From JBLZUR01 sp048565625 (GTDB lineage Bacteria; Pseudomonadota; Alphaproteobacteria; Sphingomonadales; Sphingomonadaceae), in NCBI RefSeq assembly GCF_048565625.1, contig NZ_JBLZUR010000002.1:1612001-1676000 (forward strand): 64,000 nt of DNA, in the 5' to 3' direction. The position numbers and the translations under genes were made by a program. A model generated the notes under the pieces. The model did no database searches. It saw only the letters and a list, made by a program, of their open reading frames with translations, and was not told where the DNA came from. Shown piece after piece: positions 8,389 to 16,668 of the stretch. Position 1 is the first letter of the stretch, and every line of letters begins with the position of its first letter.

Positions 8389-8727
8389 GAACGCCGCCCC
8401 ATACTCCGCAGGCTTGAAGCCGACGATCAGCTTGCCGTCGCCTTCCAGCACCGGACGCTTGATCATCGACGGCTGGGCCAGCATCAGCGCGACGGCCTTG
8501 TCGCGGTCGATGTCGGCGCGTTCGGCGTCGGACAGCTTCCTGAACGTCGTGCCGGCGCGGTTGAGGAGCGTCTCCCAACCGAGTGCGTCCACCCAGCGCC
8601 CGAGGGCGGCGGCGTCCACGCCGGCCTTCTTGTAGTCGTGAAAGGTGTAGGCGACGCCCTCGCCCTCCAGCCAAATGCGCGCCTTCTTGATCGTGTCGCA
8701 GTTCGGGATGCCGTACATCGTGAGCAT
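8383..8727 (-). CDS. ArsC/Spx-type reductase family protein (YffB-like)
   Basis: 114 residues, thioredoxin fold, beginning MLTMYGIPNCDTIKKARIWL. A single N-terminal cysteine in NCDTIKK, HDYKKAGVD, GWETLLNRAGTTFRKL and MIKRPVLE match the YffB branch of the ArsC family. These proteins have the arsenate-reductase fold, but most are not arsenate reductases; a glutathione-linked role has been proposed and the function is unsettled. The start at 8727 fits family length; the longer open frame upstream is shadow over ogt. Confidence 0.88.
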   Translation of the reverse strand: MLTMYGIPNCDTIKKARIWLEGEGVAYTFHDYKKAGVDAAALGRWVDALGWETLLNRAGTTFRKLSDAERADIDRDKAVALMLAQPSMIKRPVLEGDGKLIVGFKPAEYGAAFA

Positions 8728-8805
8728 GGATAGAGCCTTTGAGCGCAAGCGGCGGGATGCGGTGCCGAAGGGATGGCAATAGACGGTGATCGGGAGATGA
8801 TCGAG

Positions 8806-9300
8806 ATGCTGAGCGCCGTCCAAATGCCCTCGCCGGTCGGAGAACTGACCCTTGTCGCCGGAGATGCCGGGCTGGTTGCGATCCTGTGGGAGAGCGACGA
8901 CGGCAGCCGAGTGCGGCTGGGCGAGACGATGGAAGCAGCGGATCATCCGGTTCTGGGGGAGACGCGGCGACAGTTGGACGAGTATTTCGCGGGCGGGCGG
9001 AGGACGTTCGACCTGCCGCTCGATTTCCGCGGGACCGACTTTCAGAAAGCGGTGTGGACCGCCCTCCTCCGCATCCCATTCGGCAAGACGCGGAGCTATG
9101 CGGAGATTGCCCAAGCGATCGAGCGGCCGGCGGCGGTGCGGGCGGTGGGTGCGGCGAACGGGCGCAATCCGATCTCGATCGTGGCGCCGTGCCACCGGGT
9201 GATCGGATCGGCGGGCGCGCTGACCGGCTTCGCAGGGGGATTAGTGGCGAAGCGGTATCTTTTGGAACTTGAACAACCCCAGGCTCGTCTGTCACTCTGA
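8806..9300 (+). CDS. ogt: Methylated-DNA--protein-cysteine methyltransferase
   Basis: About 164 residues from ATG 8806, which has GGGAG nine bases upstream; in-frame ATGs at 8797 and 8773 would add 3 or 11 residues but have no proper ribosome-site spacing. The active site PCHRVIG supplies the acceptor cysteine, and the DNA-binding helix region has FQKAVWTALLRIPFGKT and RAVGAANGRNP. Ogt/Ada-C proteins remove O6-methyl groups from guanine in a suicidal reaction. No Ada regulatory domain is fused. Its 3' end is 38 bases from the paoA-like gene. Confidence 0.94.
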   Translation: MLSAVQMPSPVGELTLVAGDAGLVAILWESDDGSRVRLGETMEAADHPVLGETRRQLDEYFAGGRRTFDLPLDFRGTDFQKAVWTALLRIPFGKTRSYAEIAQAIERPAAVRAVGAANGRNPISIVAPCHRVIGSAGALTGFAGGLVAKRYLLELEQPQARLSL

Positions 9301-9338
9301 CGTCCAAGCGCCGGGCGGCGCCAACTGGCTGGAGGCCT

Positions 9339-9977
9339 ATGGACAGGACCGATTTCGACGTCTCGCGACGCGCCGTTCTGGCGGGCGGCGCGAGCACCGC
9401 TGCGTTCGCGGCGGTCTCCGTTCCTGCGGCAGCACGAGAGGACACCCGTAGCTTGACCCCGCCCCCCAAAGCCCATGTTTCGATGAAGGTGAACGGCGAG
9501 GCGCAGTCGCTTGAACTCGACACCCGCACCACCCTGCTCGACACCTTGCGCGAGCATCTGAAACTGACCGGCACCAAGAAGGGCTGCGATCACGGCCAAT
9601 GCGGGGCGTGCACGGTGCTGGTAAACGGGGAGCGGATCAATTCCTGCCTGACCCTCGCTTTGCAGCACGAGGGCGACGAGATCACCACGATCGAGGGGCT
9701 GGGCATGCCCGGCAAGCTGCACCCGATGCAGGCGGCCTTCATCGAGCATGACGGTTATCAGTGCGGCTACTGCACGCCGGGGCAGATCTGCTCGGCCGTG
9801 GCGGTGCTGGACGAAATCAAGCGCGGCATCCCCAGCCATGTGCAGGAGGATGTCGCCGCCAAGCCGCAGCTCTCCAACTTCGAACTGCGCGAGCGGATGA
9901 GCGGGAATATCTGCCGCTGCGGCGCCTATTCCAACATCCTTGAGGCGATGGAACAGGTCGCCGGGAGCGACGCATGA
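9339..9977 (+). CDS. paoA: Aldehyde oxidoreductase, [2Fe-2S] subunit (PaoA-like)
   Basis: 212 residues with a twin-arginine signal (SRRAVLAGG) at the N-terminus, then a plant-type ferredoxin domain (GCDHGQCGACTVLVNG) and a second all-helical cluster domain (GYQCGYCTPGQI and NICRCGAY). This is the small iron-sulfur subunit of periplasmic PaoABC, a molybdenum enzyme oxidising a broad range of aldehydes. The stop overlaps the paoB start by 4 bases (ATGA). The Tat signal supports export of the whole complex. The XdhC-like maturation factor PaoD is not in the window. Confidence 0.93.
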   Translation: MDRTDFDVSRRAVLAGGASTAAFAAVSVPAAAREDTRSLTPPPKAHVSMKVNGEAQSLELDTRTTLLDTLREHLKLTGTKKGCDHGQCGACTVLVNGERINSCLTLALQHEGDEITTIEGLGMPGKLHPMQAAFIEHDGYQCGYCTPGQICSAVAVLDEIKRGIPSHVQEDVAAKPQLSNFELRERMSGNICRCGAYSNILEAMEQVAGSDA

Positions 9978-10924
9978 AGGCGTTCACCTACCAGCGCGCG
10001 AAGACTGCGGCGGAGGCGGCCAAGGCCGTCGCGAGCACCCCGGGCGCGAAGTTCCTGGGCGGGGGCACCAACCTGCTCGACCTGATGAAGCTGCAGATCG
10101 AGACGCCGACGCATCTGGTCGACGTTCAGGACCTGAAGCTCGACCGGATCGAGGCAACATCCGAGGGCGGGCTGCGGATCGGCGCGCTTGTCACCAACAC
10201 CGCGCTCGCGGCCGACGCGCGGGTGCGCAAGGATTACGGCGTGCTGACCCGCGCGATCGTGGCGGGTGCCTCCGGGCAGCTGCGCAACAAGGCGACGACC
10301 GCGGGCAATCTGCTGCAGCGGACGCGGTGCCCGTATTTCTACGACACCAATCAGCCGTGCAACAAGCGGCAGCCCGGCTCCGGATGCGCGGCGATCGGCG
10401 GGTTCTCGCGCCAGCTGGGGGTGATCGGCACCTCCGACGCCTGCATCGCGACCAATCCCAGCGACATGGCGGTCGCGATGCGCGTGCTGGACGCGGTGGT
10501 GGAGACGGTCGGCGCGGATGGGCGCGAGCGGAAGATCCCGATCGCCGAGTTCCACAGGCTCTGGGGCGACACGCCGCATATCGAGACGGTGCTGGAGAAG
10601 GGCGAACTGATCACGGCCGTCACCCTGCCGAAGCCGATCGGCGGGCAGCACTTCTACCATAAGGTGCGCGACCGGGCCTCCTACGCCTTCGCGCTCGTCT
10701 CGGTCGCGGCGGTACTACAGAAGGACGGCAGCGGCCGAGTGGCGTTCGGCGGGGTCGCGCCGAAGCCCTGGCGGGTGGAGGCGGCGGAGGCCGCGCTGCC
10801 GAACGGCGCGAAAGCGGTGGCGGCGCGAGCCTTTGCCGGCGCGCGGCCGACCCATGACAATGCGATGAAGCTGACCCTGGCGGAGCGCACCCTTGCCTCC
10901 ATCATGGCCGAAGCGAGGGCCTGA
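9974..10924 (+). CDS. paoB: Aldehyde oxidoreductase, FAD-binding subunit (PaoB-like)
   Basis: 316 residues of the molybdopterin dehydrogenase FAD-binding family. FAD motifs FLGGGTNLLDLMK and LRNKATTAGNLLQRTRCPYF are present, and the cysteine-rich stretch TRCPYFYDTNQPCNKRQPGS is the extra [4Fe-4S] insertion typical of the PaoB/YagS branch rather than of ordinary xanthine dehydrogenases. It overlaps paoA by 4 bases and is followed one base later by paoC, so the three form a tight operon. Confidence 0.93.
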   Translation: MKAFTYQRAKTAAEAAKAVASTPGAKFLGGGTNLLDLMKLQIETPTHLVDVQDLKLDRIEATSEGGLRIGALVTNTALAADARVRKDYGVLTRAIVAGASGQLRNKATTAGNLLQRTRCPYFYDTNQPCNKRQPGSGCAAIGGFSRQLGVIGTSDACIATNPSDMAVAMRVLDAVVETVGADGRERKIPIAEFHRLWGDTPHIETVLEKGELITAVTLPKPIGGQHFYHKVRDRASYAFALVSVAAVLQKDGSGRVAFGGVAPKPWRVEAAEAALPNGAKAVAARAFAGARPTHDNAMKLTLAERTLASIMAEARA

Positions 10925-10925
10925 C

Positions 10926-13131
10926 ATGAAGTTCGACACGCCCGCCGGCACGAACCCGATCGACCAGCAGAAGGTCGTCGGCCGCCCCACGAACCGCATC
11001 GAACGGACCGCTGAAGACCAGCGGCACCGCGCCTTATGCCTATGAGCGGCACGATGTCGCGGCGAACCAGGCCTATGGCGTGGTCGTCCACGCCGGCGTC
11101 GCGAAGGGACGGATCAAGGCGATCAACCTGACCGACGCGCGCGCCGCCCCTGGCGTGGTGACGATCGTCACCTACGAGACCGCAGGCAAGCTGACCAAGG
11201 GCGACTTCAACACCGCCCAGCTGCTCGCCGGGCCTGAGGTGCAGCATTATCATCAGGCGGTGGCGCTGGTCGTCGCCGAGACCTTCGAACAGGCGCGCGC
11301 GGCGGCGGGCTTGGTCCGTGTCGATTACGAGCGGGCGAAGGGTGCCTATGATCTCGCGGCGGCGAAGGACGGCGCGCCGCTGGCCGAGGAGAAATCCGGC
11401 AAGGCGCTGGCGCGGGTCGGCGATTTCGAGGCGGCGTTCGCGAGGGCGGCGGTGACGCTGGACGCTACCTACACAACGCCGGACGAGACCCATGCGATGA
11501 TGGAGCCGTTCGCGTCGATCGCCAGTTGGCAGGGCGATGCGGTGACGATCTGGACCTCCAACCAGATGATCGCCTGGGGCAGGGGCGATATCGCCAAGAC
11601 CTTGGGCATCCCCAAGGAGAAGGTGCGGCTGGACTCGCCCTTCATCGGCGGCGGGTTCGGCGGAAAGCTGTTCCCCCGCGCCGATGCGATCCTGGCGGCA
11701 TTGGGCGCGAAGCAGGCGGGCCGCCCGGTCAAGGTCACGATCGCGCGGCCGATGATGATCAACAACTCGACCCACCGACCGGCGACCATCCAGCGCATCC
11801 GCTTCGGCGCGGGCAAGGACGGCAAGCTGACCGCGGTCGCGCATGAGAGCTGGTCAGGCGACCTGCCGGGCGGCGGGCCGGAGACGGCAGCGGACCAGAC
11901 CAAGCTGATCTACGCCGGCGCAAACCGCATGATCGCCACGCACCTCGCCGTGCTGGACCTGCCCGAGGGCAACGCGATGCGCGCGCCGGGCGAAGCGCCG
12001 GGGATGATGGCGCTGGAGGTGGCGGTCGACGAGTTCGCCGAGAAGCTGGGCATCGATCCCGTCGAGTTCCGGATCATCAACGATACGCAAGTCGATCCCA
12101 ACAAGCCGGATCGCCCGTTTTCCCAACGTCATCTGGTCGAGTGCCTGCGGACGGGCGCGGAGAAGTTCGGCTGGTCGAAGCGGCAGGCCAAGCCGGCATC
12201 GGTGCGCGAGGGACGCTGGCTGGTCGGTATGGGCGTGGCGGCGGGCTTCCGCAACAGCCTGGCAACCAAGTCGGCGGCGCGCATCCGACTGGAGCGTGAT
12301 GGGCGGCTGACCGTCGAGACCGACATGACCGACATCGGCACCGGCACCTACACGATCCTCGCGCAGACGGCGGCCGAGATGATGGGTGTGCCGATCGACC
12401 ATGTGAAGGTCGTGCTCGGCGATTCCGACCATCCCGCTTCGGCCGGATCTGGCGGGCAATGGGGTGCTGCGAACTCCACCTCCGGGCTGTACGCGGCCTG
12501 CGTGAAGTTGCGGGATCAGGTGGCGCAGCGGCTCGGTTTCAACACCGCCGACGTCCGGTTCGCGGACGGCAAGGTGGTGTCGGGCAACCGCTCCGCCGCT
12601 CTGGCCGATGCGGCCAAGGACGGTCCGCTTACCGCCGAGGACGGGATCGAATATGGCGATCTCGACAAGAAGTATCAGCTGACCACGTTCGCCGCGCATT
12701 TCGTGGAGGTGGGCGTCGACAGCTTTACCGGCGAGACGCGGATCAGGCGGATGCTGGCGGTGTGCGACGCGGGGCGCATCCTCAATCCGAAAGCGGCGCG
12801 GAGCCAGGTGATCGGCGCGATGACGATGGGCACGGGTGCCGCGCTGATGGAGGAACTGGCAGTCGACAAGCGCTTCGGCTTCTTCGTCAACCACGACCTT
12901 GCCGGGTACGAGGTGCCGGTCCACGCTGACATCCCGCATCAGGAGGTGATCTTCCTCGACTACCCGGACGACAAGGCGTCGCCAATGAAGGCGAAGGGTG
13001 TCGGCGAACTGGGGCTGTGCGGGGTTGGCGCGGCGATCGCCAACGCGATGTACAATGCGACGGGTGTGCGGGTGCGCGACTATCCGATCACGCTGGACAA
13101 GCATCTAGATAAGTTGCCTCAGCTGGTTTGA
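10926..13131 (+). pseudogene. paoC: Aldehyde oxidoreductase, molybdopterin subunit (PaoC-like), frameshifted near N-terminus
   Basis: The ATG at 10926 follows paoB by one base and encodes MKFDTPAGTNPIDQQKVVG, the expected PaoC start, but the frame ends at 11043-11045 after 39 codons. From 11005 the second frame continues with GPLKTSGTAPYAYERHDV and runs intact to 13131. Removing one A from the GAAC at 11001-11004 joins the two. The remainder has the Moco-binding loops GGGFGGKLFPRADA, MRAPGEAPG and the base-catalyst Glu region KGVGELGLCGVG. A downstream ATG at 11080 would give 683 residues lacking about 50 N-terminal ones. The single lesion in otherwise healthy sequence may be an assembly error. 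Confidence 0.88.
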
Positions 13132-13224
13132 TCGTCTGGGTTGCCGCCCTCTACCGATAAGGCGAAAGACGTTGAAGATGGCGTGACCAGCGACAGGTCC
13201 TGTATGACCCGGGCGTCGTTTAGC

Positions 13225-14796
13225 TCACTCCCACTCGATCGTGCCGGGGGGTTTGCTGGTGTAATCGTAGGTGACGCGGTTGATGCCCTGGACCTCGTTT
13301 ACGATGCGCGTCGCCACGCGACTGAGGAAGGCGGCGTCGAAGGGGTAGATGTCGGCGGTCATGCCGTCGGTCGAGGTGACGGCGCGGAGGGCGCAGACGC
13401 TGTCGTAGGTGCGGTGGTCGCCCATCACGCCGACGGTGCGTACGGGGAGCAGGACGGCGAAGGCCTGCCAGATCGCGTCGTATAGGCCCGCTGTGCGGAT
13501 CTCGTCGAGGTAGACGGCGTCCGCCTTGCGGAGGATGTCGCAGCGCTCCTTGGTGACCTCTCCGGGAATACGGATGGCGAGGCCGGGGCCGGGGAACGGG
13601 TGCCGGCCGACGAATATCTCCGGCAGGCCCAGTTCGCGGCCGAGCAGGCGGACCTCGTCCTTGAACAGCTCACGCAACGGCTCGACCAGCTGCATGTTCA
13701 TGCGCTCGGGCAGGCCACCCACGTTATGGTGGCTCTTGATCGTGACGCTCGGCCCGCCCGTAAAGCTGATGCTCTCGATCACGTCGGGGTAGAGGGTGCC
13801 CTGCGCCAGGAAGTCGGCACCGCCGATCTTCTTGGCCTCCTCCTCGAACACGGCGATGAACTCGCCGCCGATGAACTTGCGCTTCTTTTCCGGGTCGGTG
13901 ACGCCGGCGAGGCCGTTCAGGAACCGCTCCTCCGCTTTCACATGGACGAGCTTGATGCCGTAATGCTCGCGGAACAGGGTGACGACCTGTTCGGCTTCAC
14001 CCAGCCGCATCAGGCCGTGATCGACGAAGACGCAGGTCAGCTGGTCGCCGATCGCCTCATGGATCAGGACGGCGGCGACCGCGCTGTCGACACCGCCGGA
14101 GAGGCCGCAGATGACCCGGCCCTCGCCGATCTGTGCGCGGATGTCGGCGATCTTGGTCGCCCGGAACTCAGCCATCGTCCAGTCGCCCGCGAGGCCGCAG
14201 ACATGGCGGACGAAATTGGCGAGCAGTTTCGCGCCATCGGGCGTGTGAACGACCTCCGGGTGGAACTGCATGCCGTAATAGCGGCGCGCCTCATCGGCGA
14301 TCACCGCGAAGGGCGCACCGTCGGAGGTGGCGACGATCTTGAAGCCGGGGGCGAATTGCGTGACCTTGTCGCCGTGGCTCATCCAGACCTGATGGCGCTC
14401 GCCGACCGCCCAGAGACCGTCGAAAAGGGCGCAGGGCTCGGTGACGGTCAGGAAGGCGCGGCCGAACTCGCCCCCCTCCCCCGTCTCGTGCCCCGGCCGA
14501 ACTTCCCCGCCGAGTTGGTGCGACATGACCTGCTGTCCGTAGCAGATGCCGAGGATGGGAAGGCCGCTGTCGAACAGGACCTGCGGCGCGCGGGGGCTGC
14601 CCTCGGCCGGCACGCTGGCGGGTGAGCCGGAGAGGATGATGCCCTTCGGCTTCAGCCGGTGGAACGCCGCCTCGGCCGCGTTGAAGGGTGCGATCTCGGA
14701 ATAGACCCCCGCCTCACGGACACGACGAGCGATGAGCTGGGTTACCTGGCTGCCGAAATCGACGATCAGGATCGAATCTTGGGGCTGGACGGACAT
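13225..14796 (-). CDS. guaA: GMP synthase (glutamine-hydrolysing)
   Basis: 523 residues from the ATG at 14796 (MSVQPQDSILIVDFGSQVTQ); an in-frame GTG at 14832 would add 12 residues that the family lacks. The class I amidotransferase domain has the nucleophile motif LGICYGQQ and HPEV; the ATP-pyrophosphatase domain has the P-loop CGLSGGVDSAV; the C-terminal dimerisation domain ends KPPGTIEWE. GuaA converts XMP to GMP. No neighbour belongs to purine synthesis. Confidence 0.97.
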   Translation of the reverse strand: MSVQPQDSILIVDFGSQVTQLIARRVREAGVYSEIAPFNAAEAAFHRLKPKGIILSGSPASVPAEGSPRAPQVLFDSGLPILGICYGQQVMSHQLGGEVRPGHETGEGGEFGRAFLTVTEPCALFDGLWAVGERHQVWMSHGDKVTQFAPGFKIVATSDGAPFAVIADEARRYYGMQFHPEVVHTPDGAKLLANFVRHVCGLAGDWTMAEFRATKIADIRAQIGEGRVICGLSGGVDSAVAAVLIHEAIGDQLTCVFVDHGLMRLGEAEQVVTLFREHYGIKLVHVKAEERFLNGLAGVTDPEKKRKFIGGEFIAVFEEEAKKIGGADFLAQGTLYPDVIESISFTGGPSVTIKSHHNVGGLPERMNMQLVEPLRELFKDEVRLLGRELGLPEIFVGRHPFPGPGLAIRIPGEVTKERCDILRKADAVYLDEIRTAGLYDAIWQAFAVLLPVRTVGVMGDHRTYDSVCALRAVTSTDGMTADIYPFDAAFLSRVATRIVNEVQGINRVTYDYTSKPPGTIEWE

Positions 14797-14849
14797 GGCG
14801 TCCGATAGCGGCGCGGGTGGGGAAATGTCCACCCGCGCCGCCCAAGAGG

Positions 14850-15377
14850 TTAGCCGCGCGGACCGTCGCCGAAGCGGAGATCGCGGACTTCGCCATATTC
14901 GACCGAACAGGTGAAGTTGCCGAGGTCGCGATAGCCGTCCATGCGGGTGCGGCCGGTGTCGACCACGCCCTCGACCCGCCAGCCGGAGCCTTCACGCGTC
15001 ACCCGCGTGATGTCGTTGACGCGTGCGTTCGGCGAGCTGTCATCCTCGGCAGCGGCGATGCAGCGATCGACGGCCTGACCCTGGGTGTCCTCCGCGCGGG
15101 CGATCGGCGCGGGCGGTGGCGGCGGCGGGGCTGGCGGCGCGGTGTAGTAGCCGTCGTAGCGATCGTTGCGGCGATTGACCGAGTTGGCGATGGCGACCGC
15201 CGCGCCGCCGATGATCAGGCCACCGATCAGCGCGCCCGCGACATCGCCGCCACCGCGATGATAATGATGGTGGCGATAGCCGCCGCCCCAGTAACGCGGC
15301 CGCGCCGCCGCCGGGCTGGCCGCACTGGCAATCATCGCGGCGAGCACCGCGCCGGTAACGAACTGACGCATGGCCAT
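14850..15377 (-). CDS. Secreted glycine-zipper protein, function unknown
   Basis: 175 residues with a signal peptide (MRQFVTGAVLAAMIASAASPAAA), a short Gly/His/Tyr-rich stretch (WGGGYRHHHYHRGGG), a glycine-zipper-like hydrophobic segment (AGALIGGLIIGGAAVAIA), a Pro-rich linker and a soluble C-terminal domain with two cysteines (DRCIAAAE and NFTCSVEYG). Such proteins are common in sphingomonads and lie in the periplasm or outer membrane. The start could be 15377 or 15371; the longer frame to 15497 has no signal peptide in a sensible place. The His cluster could bind metal, but nothing in the context supports that. Confidence 0.7.
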   Translation of the reverse strand: MAMRQFVTGAVLAAMIASAASPAAARPRYWGGGYRHHHYHRGGGDVAGALIGGLIIGGAAVAIANSVNRRNDRYDGYYTAPPAPPPPPPAPIARAEDTQGQAVDRCIAAAEDDSSPNARVNDITRVTREGSGWRVEGVVDTGRTRMDGYRDLGNFTCSVEYGEVRDLRFGDGPRG

Positions 15378-15541
15378 CCTGGCATCCTTGATTCGTGGAG
15401 CGGGAAATCCGCTTTTCATAGAGGCATATAGCAGAAAATCGCTGTCGCGGCGATGAACCGGCGAGGCGCGGAACATCACCAACCGAACGTTAACCACTGT
15501 GTCTGTACAAGGTCGGCGAACCGTACGGATTATTGCAGATC

Positions 15542-16597
15542 ATGCCGCGTCGCCTGCGCTCCCTGCTCTCCACCCTCCGCGAGGAGGTTCAGCATTACGC
15601 GACCGAGAGCGAGATGATCGCCGGCCGCACCAACCTCCTGGCGCTGAACGCGACGATCGAGGCGGCGCGATCCGGCGAGGCCGGGCGCGGCTTTTCGGTC
15701 GTGGCGCAGGAGGTGAAGGCGCTGGCCGGACAGGCCCGTACGACGTCGAGCGCGTTCAAGGCGGAGGTCATCGACCGCCTCGATCTTGGTGCGGCGATCG
15801 CCGAGGAGTTGGTTTTCGACATCGAGGGCGCGCGGCTGACCGAACTCGCCCGCACGCTCGTCCAGAACCTCGTCCGCAACCTCTATTCCCGCAGCATCGA
15901 CCTTCGGATGATGGCCACCGATCCGGCGGTCGTCACGGCGATGGAGCAGCGCACGGCAGAAGCCTATGCCAAGGCGCGCGAGCGGATGTGCACGCTGACG
16001 CGCTATTCGCCGTTCTATCTCAACGCATTCATCGCCGACGACGCGGGAAGCGTGGTAGCGCTTTCCGACGAGGCGGCGCAGGTCCGCAACGCGAAGCTCG
16101 GCAACGAGCCGCAATATCGCAAGGTGCTGTCGAGCCGGTCGCCGGACGAGTGGTTCACCGACGAGGTCTGGGCCAACCCCTGGTCAGGCAATCGCAAGGT
16201 CCTGATCCTGTGCACGGGCATCTGGCCGGCGGATGCGCGTCAACCGGCGGGGGTGATGTACCTTGAATATGACTGGGAAACCCATGCCGGGACGATCATC
16301 AGCGCGGGCGACCAGCGCAGCGTGGCGGCGCGCGATCGGGTGTCGATCATCGACGCGGGCAACCGGCTGGTGGCGTCGAACTGGGGCGGGCAGTTCGGCG
16401 ACATCATGATGCTGGGCGCGCGCAGCCGGGCGGGCATCGAGGTGGTCGGCAACCGCATCATCGCCCATGCCGCCGCGCAGCCATTCCAGAATTTCGACGG
16501 CCTCGGCCTGCGCTGCGTGATCGAGCACGAGACGCTGACCGAGGATCAGGTGCAGGCGGCGCTGAGCGAGCGGCGGCTGCGAGCCCGGGCGGCCTAG
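15542..16597 (+). CDS. Soluble methyl-accepting-type protein with N-terminal signalling tip and C-terminal sensor-like domain
   Basis: 351 residues with no membrane helix. Residues about 25-75 are the tip of a chemoreceptor signalling hairpin (RTNLLALNATIEAARSGEAG, then RGFSVVAQEVKALAGQA), but the long coiled-coil arms on both sides are very short. The rest, about residues 100-340, looks like one or two Cache/PAS-like sensory units (FYLNAFIADDAGSVVALSD and RDRVSIIDAGNRLVASN). This reverses the usual order, in which the sensor is N-terminal. ATG 15542 is preferred; a TTG at 15533 is possible. No che genes are adjacent. I infer a cytoplasmic receptor or CheW/CheA-interacting regulator. Confidence 0.72.
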   Translation: MPRRLRSLLSTLREEVQHYATESEMIAGRTNLLALNATIEAARSGEAGRGFSVVAQEVKALAGQARTTSSAFKAEVIDRLDLGAAIAEELVFDIEGARLTELARTLVQNLVRNLYSRSIDLRMMATDPAVVTAMEQRTAEAYAKARERMCTLTRYSPFYLNAFIADDAGSVVALSDEAAQVRNAKLGNEPQYRKVLSSRSPDEWFTDEVWANPWSGNRKVLILCTGIWPADARQPAGVMYLEYDWETHAGTIISAGDQRSVAARDRVSIIDAGNRLVASNWGGQFGDIMMLGARSRAGIEVVGNRIIAHAAAQPFQNFDGLGLRCVIEHETLTEDQVQAALSERRLRARAA

Positions 16598-16602
16598 GGC
16601 CT

Positions 16603-16668
16603 TCCCGGCCCTCCCCCCTTCACCAGCCTGCGGCTGGTCCCCCTCCCCCTGGCGGGGGAGGATGAGGT
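16603..16668. repeat. Palindromic repeat, ATCCTCCCCC family
   Basis: Between the convergent receptor-like gene and the prolyl oligopeptidase lies CCCTCCCCCTTCACCAGCC followed by TGCGGCTGGTCCCCCTCCCC and GGCGGGGGAGGATGAGG. The internal hairpin CCAGCCTGCGGCTGG is identical to one inside the GH13 gene at about 42345. It probably serves as terminator between the convergent genes. Confidence 0.65.

Noticed and set aside
15481..15530. GGAAC and CGTT near 15480-15500 as an EcfG promoter
   Set aside because: The spacing is about 13 bases, too short for the 16-17 needed.
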